Notes under the pieces: model-generated
What the model saw: only the letters and a program-made list of their open reading frames with translations
Told to the model about the DNA's origin: nothing
Database searches by the model: none
Shown here: in pieces, positions 10,593 through 22,600 of the stretch
How the letters are laid out: each line of letters begins with the position of its first letter
How positions within the stretch are numbered: position 1 is the stretch's first letter
Made by a program: the position numbers and the translations under genes
Source: Saccoglossus kowalevskii
Lineage: Eukaryota > Hemichordata > Enteropneusta > Harrimaniidae
Direction: 5' to 3'
Assembly: GCF_000003605.2 (NCBI RefSeq)
Contig: NW_003126888.1
Coordinates: forward strand, 44,734-77,763
DNA: 33,030 bases

Positions 10593-10691
10593 ATGGCTGC
10601 GCCCGTGTGCAGGAGATATTTTGGGTGGTTTCTTCGTTCTTCCATCGGCAATTCTGTCCGTGGTTGGCCACGGTACCGATTGAGACAAATG
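10593..10691 (+). CDS. RMDN1: RMDN1-like exon 1: start codon and mitochondrial-type leader
   Basis: 33 codons from ATG (context TCAAAATGGCT, A at -3, G at +4) to a donor ATG/GTAAGC, leaving phase 0. The peptide MAAPVCRRYFGWFLRSSIGN and the 13 residues after it have many Arg, several aromatics and no acidic residue, as in a matrix-targeting presequence. An in-frame TGA at 10536-10538 with no ATG in between fixes this as the first start of the frame. The exon is identified by leader character, donor and phase match to exon 2. No homology is recognisable in so short a stretch. Confidence 0.78.
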
Positions 10692-13600
10692 GTAAGCGTA
10701 GCGGATGCGTGACATTTTCATTGGAAGTAATCTTCTTCTGAGAAATAATTTGCATGGATGTGACCTGTCGTACGTGAACACAAATTTTGCTTACGGCTGA
10801 TCATTGTCTGTCGAAACTCATTTGCATAATTAATAGTTAAATTCTGCAGTGGAGCTGCAAACTGTGTTTTCAGATACTACTGTAAAATCTGCATTAGAAG
10901 CCGCAGTTTCTATTAAAATGGTATAATGCAATAGAAGGGGAGCGGCTTCAATTAGAGCATCTACACATATGAGAAATGATGATTTTTTTGGTTCTCAAAA
11001 AGAATAGGTGCAAATTCTATTAGGGATGTGGCTTCTAGTACAGATTTTAGTAATAAGAACTTTTCTGTCTTGTTGCCAGGCGTAGATGTGTGGATTAGCA
11101 TATACACACCGGTTGGGAAACTAAAAGCAATGAACACCTGAGATGTGTGGATGTAATCTTTGTTTTACATTACATGGATGTTTAATTGCATCGTGGGGAA
11201 AGTTGTGGTTGATTTATTGGGAGCCCAGGAACTATAATAAACTATATGCCCAGCCTGTATGGGGGAGGGTGGTGGTTATCGGCTAGTATCCAGTTTATAC
11301 AAATATTTTTAGGTAAGAGTTCCTCAGCTCAGGGCCTCTTTGCCCATCCTAACCATTCACCTTCATTGCCCCTCCCCCATTTCAATTGTATATCCCCCTC
11401 TTCAGGTCACTTATAGTTATTTGGAGGGGCATATTGAATTACATTAGGGGGTTAGGGTTGAGGTTAGGTTTGAGGGGGCCTTAATGAACTCTTTCTGTCT
11501 ATGGGAGGAACCATATCTTTTCTTAAAGAAACCAAATGTACCAAAAATAACTAAAATACCATCACAAACCTTGCAGCAATAATTTTCAGGTTTTGTTTTG
11601 TTTAGAGACAAAATAACGATTAGCATTTGGTTTACAAAATAAATTTTTAAGTCAGACTTATTTGATTTTGATCAACTCAAGTAAATGTGTTTTATTGAAA
11701 CCATACTATCTCATCATTGTTTGGACAAAAAAACTAAAAACCAACACAAGAAGAGCTATGGACCCTTAGTTAAAATAGTTAAAGTTAATAGTTAAAGTTG
11801 ATTGACAGTGTTTGTGGAGCATATATTGTAGGGATTAGTGGTGTTGTTTATAGTAAAAAGTATCGTAAAATGACAGGGGTTCAGCCACAAAACTGGATGC
11901 CCAGGACTGAAAAATGGGGTTAGATGAAAACATCAGGGAAAACAGATGAGCAGAACTCAATATCTGCATAAGTGTACCTCTAAATGTTACATAATATTAT
12001 TACATATGTACTGTGTATTCATGGTTACAAGGTTGCTAAATATGCAAATGAGATAAAATAGTCCCTTCTAAAGTTGTGTTTTCTGGACATTTGAAGCACA
12101 ACTTGAATTGCCTTGGTACATTTTAACACTTCATTTATTAGTCCCCGTTCGGACGTAAACGGGGACTTATGGTTTGCCCTGTGTGCGTCCATGCGTCCGT
12201 TATCACCTGTATCTCGAACATGCATGGACCGATTAAGTTCAAACTTCACTCATACATCACACAATTATATGGGACATATGCACAAACATTTGGCAGCCAT
12301 TTTGTTTTAAAGAATTCAGTTCTGGATCCGTATCTGAGACATGCCTGAATTGATCGAGTTCAAACTTCACACACACAAAGTACATCATGTCACAAATATG
12401 TATGTGCATTTTTTTCATGATCTCATTAACGATAGCCAAATGGCAGCCGCTTTAAGGCCGAAAATGCATTGAAATCGCACATTTTCACCATTCTGGACCC
12501 GGATCTCAGTTATGCATGGACAGATTTTGTTCAAATTTGGTACATACATTAAACATAATAGGACCTTGATGCACGTCATTTTATTTTCCGGATCAAGTTC
12601 GAAATGGCCGAGAGGCGGCCATTTTGTTTTGAAGAATTCAGTTCTGGATCTGTATCCGAGACATGTCTGGATTGATCAAGTTCAAACTTTACACACACAT
12701 GGTACATCATGTCACAAATAGATATGTGCATTTGTTTCATGATCCGCTTAACAATAGCTGAATGATGGCCATTTTAAGGCCGAAAATGCATCAAAATCAC
12801 GTATTTTCACAATTCCGGAACCGGATCTCAGTCATGCATGGATGAATTTTGTTCAGATTTAGTACAATGTGTTGTACATATGCAGGTGCATTTCGGATCA
12901 GACCACTGAATGTGGTCTGAGATTTCGGTCATGATCTGCTTTGAATGTATATGTCACTCCAATATGAACGGAACGGGGACGTGTCATTGACAATGACTTG
13001 TATTATTTAATTTTATGGTTATGCCTATTTGTGTAATAAAACGTCCAGAAATCATTTTCTTGCACAAACTAGACTATCAAGAGCCATGAAATAACTATGC
13101 AAATTAGTCGCGTGTTCATATAATAATTCTATTAATCTTGCAATGAGTTGCCGTCATAGTCTGGTACATTACAGCTGGAACTAAAAACAGTGTCAACACC
13201 AAAGTGATGTGCCTCTGCTCAAGCTTAACTTGTTTTTCCATTGTAGATTGACCAACAAATCAAACTTATTTCTAAATTGATTAGCAAATTAAAAACAAAT
13301 CTTGCATAGAAAATCTACTTTGATATGAATATTATAAAATAGAGATACATCATTTTGGAAACCATAATTAGTATTCATACCATTAACATTATTTTCTTCT
13401 TGAAGACAACAGGATATATAAAGAATGGCAGAAACTCAAAATTCAGTCGGATTCTATTTCCAGCAGCACCATTGTTAAGTCTCAGCTTTTGGGGATCAGC
13501 GCCACCTGAACCAGGTAAGACTTTTACTTGGACAGTTCAATGGTTATGTATCCCATGATCATGGATCATCACACAATACACAGTGAACAAACAAAAAATC

Positions 13601-16600
13601 ACGCAATGGTACTCAGTGACAGGAGAATTATCAGATTGGATAACAACAATTACTCGTACAATGCTTTGAAAATTAAAGCCCATCATACACTGCCTGACTT
13701 GAGACGCTCCACCCATCTCAACTCATCGAGTCGATCGATGTATATGTAAAAAACCACTCAATGTATTTTGGAATAAAAATGTATAATTTGCGAAGCAATT
13801 GACCAGTTTCGTAATACTATAATTGATGCATTTTTTGTTCTTTCAACTATGTTAGTTTGTCTAATAACAATATACATTATACTCATGACAAAACGTCTGA
13901 CTAATAGTATTTATGTCAACAATTCAAAAACCGCAACTATCTCAATTACAAACTGCACTTATAGTTTCTATTTTTTGTCTGAAATCTGTTTAAACAAATC
14001 TGTGAATCAGGATCATTGTGATTTAAGAGCAAGGTGTTGAATGGTTTTGAAACAAGTGACCTTGGGACAGGCTATTAGCCAGAAATTTGCAACTGCCAGT
14101 CCAAAACAATTCAACTTATTGAAAATATAGATGGATTTGGATATATTTTGGCAAAATTATCAAAGAACAATAGGAAAAAACAGAAAAATGGAAAAAAATT
14201 GCCAGTCCAAAATCAAAGTTGCCATTCTGTTTGGTGGGTGGACTGGTAGCTGGCTAAAAATCCTGCATCGGGATAAAATGGGTCATGGGGCACCTCAAGT
14301 CTGACCAGTTTTTGTTTGACTGCTATATAATGTAGCGAAAGGGGCATCCTGGAGCAGTTTTTACTGACACTGCTCGCAGTGCCGAGGAAGATTTTTGAAA
14401 AAGATAGCTAGTCCTGACAAAGAGAGAGATGATTCCAAGATGAGTTGGCAGTAGTTTATATTTCCAAAACTAAATTTTGTTTCATAAACTGCATTTAGAT
14501 CATGAATGAATATACTTGGTGCTTTTAGACTTTGATATATTTCTTGTGTAGAATTTTCAAATAGAACTCTCCATATGCACTCATTACAAACAACCCCTGA
14601 CTCTGTGATTTTGAACTAATTTTTGTAGCATTTGTAACACAAACAATGGTTGATAATATAAGATTTTAATGATATTTATAAAATGATATCGATATTTATA
14701 TCATTTTCATTTTATTTAACTTGACCGGACACAATGTTCACCTATACGCTCACAGTGACAGACGCATTTTTTATAGGATTTACAACACAGTAAATCAACA
14801 TGTAATTAGCTCTTCTCTGTAAAGCTGGTTAATAATTATAGCGTCACTGCCATGATGTCACTCATATCAACTAGCCTTTATAAACAAATGATACTGTGTG
14901 ATAACCTTTATTATCTCATTCATGCACTGTTGTTGTGTAGCGAATTATATAAATCTTAATTAATTGTATTTTTATGTTGAGGGTTAAAATGAATTGAAAA
15001 TTGACTACAATAACAATCTATATACATGTACATGTATCATCTGAATGCTTACATATATACAAATATACTTTAGTCTAGTGCATATGCCTCAACACTGTTC
15101 ATCTGAAGGATTAATTGAAGGTCAATTTCTCTATTGTCGTTTTGGTCTAATCTAACTAACCGCAGTTAGACACATGAATGATCTGTGCAAGAAAAGTTTG
15201 TAATTCTCTAAGTCAAGCCTACCTCACAAACTGGTCAAAATCCCCCAAACATTGCCAGTAACCAATCACAGACTAGTTTAAAGCGCGGTGGTTGTCACAC
15301 AGCATGTGTTCGAATTTCATGTAAATAAACAATGTATTTTACACACGTTGTATACGTCGCTATGTGTCCCATATGGAACAGGACGCGGCATAACGACTGC
15401 CGCCCTTTAAACAATAGCTTTCCCTGACGATAATACTTAGCAATGTTATTTCACCCATGCGCTAAAATCTTTTGTTTTTGTCTCGTTTCCGTTTTCGGTC
15501 TGACTTAGAGAATGCTGTGTTCAGTCACTGTCAAGCAAATACAAGTGTTACAACTACAGACATGACAGGATATAATTAAAAAACTAAAACATAAATAAAA
15601 AAAAACAAGACTGTTTATTGTCACAAAAAACTATTTACAAAAAAAAATTCCCCAAAACCACCTTAAGATTTCTTTGACCTACAAAATTGGCGTCAGATAA
15701 TTCTTTAGGTAAACATTCGTATGGCATATACACTATCTTATTCAACCTTCATCTTTCAGCTTTCAGATAATGTATTCGTGTTAGCTCAAAGGTGACTGCC
15801 CCTAGACAATACAATACAATATCTTGGTATTCCCATGGACCTATATGGTATTCCCATTGTGCATCTCCGTCAAGTAAACAATAGAGGGGGTTATCTCCCT
15901 GCTGAAAATGACAACATAATGGTCACACAATAGTTCTTTGATTGTGTGCTATCTAAAAGAGATCAACATTTGGTTTTATATTTTTTTTTCTTGAAGTTTT
16001 TGACCCACTTTAATATCCAACTTATATTAAACTTGGAGTTTTTGTGTCAAATGTTTCTCATTTAATATCTAACTTTAGTTCTAAATGAACATTGCTGACA
16101 TATCACACCATCAGTAAATTACAATAAATTACAGTCACCAAAACAACATGCATGCCATGTAAGTTAACATTGAATATATGGCATGGTAAATTATGTTACG
16201 GTAGTTTGCTACCATTAAAACATGAAAACATTGATTGAAGTAAATCATTTGAAAATTGTTGTGTGATGATTCACATACCTGCCTGTCATTCATATTTAAC
16301 GTTTTTACGGAGAAAGAAGGATGTGTTTACAAGAAAACATGTGCAAAATAATCTAAAACGCGGCCATTTTGGAACATTTTCCATAGGATTCAATGAAAAC
16401 ACATTATTTCATGGATAACCTAATATAATATTCAAATATTTTTAGCACAGGTCACTGAACAAAATTTTGAGATATGATGGAATGTTTCTGTCATAAAAAC
16501 CTGCAAGCTATTCAAAAAACTTAAAAACTTAATTCGGTGGCCTTATGTTTTTATTTCAGAATTTTTAACATTATACGGTAACCCAAGCGCTTTTGCTGGA

Positions 16601-19600
16601 TTTTGAGAATTTCTGAATTTTTTTTTTAATGGTAGCAAACTACCTTATATCAAAGCAAACATGTACTGCATGCATGACTCAAAACAAATCTTTCGTACAT
16701 GCCAAATCATTCACGTATTTGCACATCACAGCGTAACATCTTCCCCTCGGCCATAGGGCATCCCCCAATGAAAGGATGCATAACAAACCACGTTATTTTG
16801 TGCAGAGACCATGAAACCTGTCCACACTGATCCACCACACAAATCCTAGCCAATAGAAGACAAGACATGTATCTTGGTGATTTGGTGCTGTCGCGCATGT
16901 GATACATGTTTATGTTGATTCAACATTGTAGCTGTGTACTCAGTGTTAGTCATTGCAAAATAAAAGCATGTTTCTGGTAAAACTGTTCTTCAAAAATGAG
17001 GCGTTGAGATTTTTGGCACACAAATTTTGCAGGTTTCATCACTATGTCAACATGATTTTTACTTGCTTTACTTTTTAATTGTTAGCAGCCAATAGGTCAT
17101 GTCAGGTTATGAGTCATCAAAAAATACTGAAAATGTCAAGCTAATCAAATATCATTCAACTTTTCCTGCATTTTTAGAAGCCGCGAAAACACCAGAACCA
17201 GAGCCAGATCCAGAGTTGTTATTAATCCACACAGCTGATGTACTATATGATGCCAATAATACTAAAGAGTTGTACGATCTACTCATCCAACACAAAGACA
17301 GTAAGAATGATGAGTTACTATGGAGATTAGCAAGAGCTGCACGAGACCTTGCACAGTTGTCGACAACCGAGACCAACGTAAAGAAGACGCTAACATATGA
17401 AGCATTGGCACATGCTAAAAAAGCTTTAGATGCAAACGATGGAAACTTTGCATGTCATAAGGTAATGGGTGTTTTGTAATTTAATTTGCCGAGACCACAC
17501 TCATTTGTATTTGACCTACATGTTGAAATTAACAGCAGATAGCAACAGTTACTTTCATTTACCATCTTCACCCCTCTACCTCTCTAATGTATTTTTTGCC
17601 AGTGTTAGCGGCAGTACAGTTGGTAACCATGGCAACAAGGAGGATATCAATGAAAATGTGTGAATGATTTGTGGAAAAATGTACATATGTGTCAGGAATC
17701 CAAAGTTTAAATGATTTCCGAGTATTACGCCCTTCATGTTAGGCTTATAAGATTTTACCGGTAAATACATACGTAATTTACATAGAGAGGGGAATATTTT
17801 GTGACCTTTTTTAGGTGTAGAAAATCCGAGAAATAAAGAAATATTTAATACATATAATGCATGCACGAATTGTTACATTCTTTGCAAGGAGAGAAGCCTG
17901 ATTGGAGAATATACCCGGTGTGAGATTTGTCTCCAAATACTATGGTACCGAAGACTTTATGATTCCCGAGAATCAAAATGACGTCAGATGCGATTCTGCA
18001 GTGGTATTAACTTGAATGTCTTAGGAGGAGATGATTCAAGCACTCTGTATGAACTTGAGGTTAATAAACTTTGGTGAACTTTGATAGACAGGTCAACAAA
18101 CTCGAGTATGCATTTCTGTTAATTTGCCTTGAGGGTTCATTCACTTATATGACAATGGACTATGGCACCTGATTTGGTATTTTCTCACAATTTTTTTGAT
18201 TTTAACCAATTAGAAATAAGCAAGTGTAAACAAAGTGATGTCATCTTGAGTTACATTTTAATTTACATAATAATTATGTTTCCCTATAAATTGAATAAGA
18301 AATCGTGCCTTAGGGCTGCATATTTGGCTATACGCCAGAAATATGGTATAGCACAGATAACGTCATCATTGAACTGTTGATTGAGAACTTATTCACAAAT
18401 CGTTCCATTGTCAGCTATAGTACTATACAACACTCTTATCGTCTTACATCGTTACGTCCGGTAAAGTACATGTCCATTACACATGCAAACAGCCAGGTTT
18501 TCAGTTTCCCTGCCTTACCTGCATATTTTGACCGCGGTTACGTTTATCGAAACCGTCTAAAATATTTAGGCAATGCAGTAATATTCAATCAGCCAATTTT
18601 TTGTTATTTGTAGTGGGATATTGTTAAAAAGAAACAATATCCACAAATTATACTACCCTTGTATAACGAACACTTTATCATATGTATATACAACACGTGT
18701 TACACACCATTTGCGAAAACGCCATTACGTCAGGTTATTGGATTACACTTTGGTTTCGTTCTAAAACAAATTTGTAGAAATAGAAAAATTATCAGTTCAC
18801 AGACAGATGACAGACGCTGCCTCATGAAATTTATTAGTTGTTGTTATAATTTATTATTATCTGTTTGATTAGAAATTGATTGTAATAATATATGTTCTTG
18901 TTTATAATTCTTCCAATACTTGAATCATTGGGGCTTGTAGCCCTGTTATAGTACCTATTTTCTCAAACTTCGTCTGTTTTTTTGTTTTTTTCTAAGCTTG
19001 TTTCAGAGAACCAGTGAACATAATGCTCTCAAACTTGTTATTAGTCCTTGTTCTAACGCAGTCGGAAACAGGGTTTAATGGTTTCTTGTGTGTTCGTTCG
19101 TCTGTCTGACCATCTGTCTGGAGCTGTTTCATACTTACGCACATACAATACGTTTGTCATTTGAACAAAGATGACAGACTGATGACCATTTGAGTTGTGA
19201 AAAAATACACTAAAATCAGGCATTTTGACATTTCCAGATCCTGGGCATGCTTTGTCCAACCTGGTGGAAGGATTAATCATTAGTGGGAATTGATGCACAT
19301 AACTTCAACCTTTTCACCACCAGTTTCCTACTGTAAAGGGGGTAATTATTCACTGGGTTTTAATTTAGCTTATTTCGCTGACTGGAAAAATGCGCTAAAT
19401 TAAAACACAGTAAATATGTAAAATTTAGCATAGAACACATTATCTAAATGACGAAACCGTGAATTTAAAACCCACTGAATATGCCTGAAATGGTAAATCA
19501 GTGAAATTTAAACCCAGTGAATATTAGTCATTTTACAGTATTTTCATCACAAATTCACAAAATAGTCTGCACATTCCTTCAGAAGATTAGGTCAAAAATA

Positions 19601-22600
19601 GCCACAGTTTTTGAATAAAAACTGAAAAATTACCCAAATTGTGTCTTTTGGCTCCAAATGTAAGGTGCACTTCCAGAAATATTGAAGAATATGTTGAAAA
19701 AGTGCAGAAAAATTTGGGTGAAAAAGTCTGGTGGTGAAAAGGTTAATTTGTAAACCTTAGATGGCATACTGGTGTCTTTTTGTGTTTCGACAATTCTATC
19801 CCAGAAATATATACATTATATTTTGTACATGCTTTGAGAAAAACCGAATTCTGTATGCTTATGTTCTTCATCATTAAATACAACATAAGAGAGACTGCTG
19901 TGCATTGCCAAATGTTTGTATTGATTAAGGATAACATGAACAGGTGCACCTGCCTTGCAATAATTTGATTAGTTTCATGGTTTGGTAGCCATTTTGGGTA
20001 GCTTTTAAAGTGACTATAATTAACTTGAGGGATCACTGATAACCGATCACTGGTAGCATAGTGGTTGTTGCATCGGACTCAGGATCGGCTGAACACCTGA
20101 AGAGTCGACCCCTACCCTGGGTGAGTGTGCCACAGACTCAATGAGAAGGCCAATTCCACTGGCCGAGATTCATTCACTAACGAATGCAACTTTAGGGGAA
20201 CCTTGGTTAAGGTTCGCAGGTGCTTGTGTTAGACCAAGCCTGGTTGACGCCAGGATAGCGCATTAAATTGCCATTTGATAGAGAAGATGGCCGCACAGCC
20301 CTGTCATGTGTGTAGTCCCAAAATATGAATATGGCTTCTGTAGCAAAACTGCACTATATGTCAGCACTTGCAACTTGCACATACAAAAACAAAAAAGTCA
20401 GGCGAGACAACAGTGACATTCAATGGCCAGAACTGTCGCCGGGCAAAAAAAACACTTAAAAAAAGAAAAATAAAGAAAAAAAAATTAACTTTGGGAATAC
20501 CAAAGCTTAATCGTGTTTTGTTTTTTTGGTGACATGGGTAGTTTTCATGTGAATATAATTAACTCAGGGCATTGCATTGGGTCGGATGAATGAGTGAATA
20601 ACCAAAAATGTCCCAGTGTAGTTGTGGAGTTCAATGGAGACATGCTTAGTTGATGTATTAGGACTGCCAAACAACACACATAAAAACTATGGTTCCTAAT
20701 ATTTGTTTCAGAAAACTAGAATAAAATATCGTTTGCATGTATGACCTCCTTACAGTAATATTTACTTTCAAAAACAAACTTTAAAAATTAAAAAACATGC
20801 CACACATGATACGTGTGTTACCAAGATTAGATGCAGTTTGTTTTTTGGATCTTGTTACATGTTGGTAGCTGGCAAGTTTAGTTCAGGTGAGTTGGTTTTG
20901 CATGATTTAGTGCAAGGTAACCTTAAATTGTATGAATCAACTTGTGGAACGAATCAACTTGTGGGACGAATCAACTAGTGAAACGACTAAACTTGTCAAA
21001 CAAATCGACTTGGGGCGAATTTACCTGTGTGACGAATTGACTGTCTCAGTGATCTGAAATTTTTAACATTGCATCATCAGGGTTTTTTCTAGAAAAAACT
21101 GCAAGAGGGAGCACTGCAATTCAGCGGCGCCACCAAGTGGGGGAGATAGGGTTCTCCCTACCAGGGTGTGGAGTTTTTGATAATTCTAAGTTAAAATTGA
21201 GCATTCTATTGCTTCCTTGGGGCCAAAATTACTATCACACAGGTCAGATGAAGACTGTGGCCACATGTGATCCTTGGTCAATCACAATTTTATGGTTGCC
21301 AGAGGATCTGCTCCCCAGGGTAAGGGGGCGCATGGCCATGGCATGAGGGCGCTGCGCCCTTGTTCCCTTGTTTAAAATATTCCTACATCATGAACATAGT
21401 TACTAATATCGAGAATAGAATATATATCATGTCATGTGAGTTTTTGCACAATAATCAATTTACGAAAAATGACATAAAACATGTTGATTTATCATCAATA
21501 CATCTCTGAAATTGCTGTGTATTTATAAATGCACACATTTTTACAACTTTGTTTCTAATTCTGTTTCTTTCAGTGGTACGCAATATGTATCAGTGATGTT
21601 GGTGACTACGAAGGAACCAAACAGAAAATAGCTAATGCATTTGTCATAAGAGACCATTTCCTGGTGAGTTCACAACAGTTCTTTCAAAACAAAAGATACA
21701 ATTAACTTTACATGTAAAGGACAAATATATATATAAGGTGCAATCCTCGGGGGCGGAGCTACGTCACAGACGTTCCACGTTGCTAAGACGCGCACCACTG
21801 TACATGCATTTCTATGGGCTCTGTGCGCGCTGCTGTGGAACACTGGTCGAGTCGGTGAAAATTCGAGAAAACAACACAAACTCAACTTTGAAGTAATCCT
21901 GAACAACCAAATTCATATATGTTACACACGTAGGGCTAATCTTGTTACGCTGTTCAGGGGACTCTCAACAACCATTGCAAAGTAACGTTTTCTGCGAGTT
22001 TTTGGTCTTTGTTTTCACCGCGAGGGTTGCCAGGCGGTAGAAAATGCCCGGATGTCCGCCCCCGAGGATACACATCTCACAAGCGCCACTAGAGGGCAGT
22101 CATGCAGTGTTGTAGTAGTTATAGCAGCTGTGGTAATCTGATGTTTCATTGTAGTACGTTTCACCTGTGAATTGTAAAGCCGTCAGTCCAATCAATCTCC
22201 TGTCATCACAAGATGTGTCTGTCTGTTTAATAAATAATGACCTTTGAACTGCTTGCAGTATGATAAATAATCTGGTTTTTTTCATGTTTGAATAATACTG
22301 AGTTTATACAGCCATTTATTCTCTGTATTATATCGCCTGTGAACTGCATTAATTTTGCAATAGATAAATTTCTCGAGCTATTAAAAATTATAAAATTTTG
22401 TAGCAGTGAGTATTTCTCAGGGGATTCTATTCTGCAAAATTCGACCTCCATGAATGCCGAAAAATCATCAAATCATGAAAATTAAGCGGTTTATAGTACT
22501 CTACCTTTGTTTTGGTACGTTAGTGAGTACTCTAATTAAATATGAGAAGGTATAACAAACTCTGTATAACATATATATTTCTGTTAATGTTGGGGGTCTG

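Noticed and set aside
10473..10781. 102-codon minus-strand ORF
   Set aside because: Antisense to RMDN1 exon 1 and its flanks; no recognisable domain and no supporting splice context.
17099..17476. 126-codon ORF as the full first exon of the RMDN1-like gene
   Set aside because: A strong acceptor at 17176-17177 inside it joins in phase to upstream exons, and the first 26 residues do not resemble the family.
20045..20120. Functional tRNA gene at the SINE head
   Set aside because: A and B boxes are present but the acceptor stem does not pair and the sequence runs on into a SINE body and A-rich tail.
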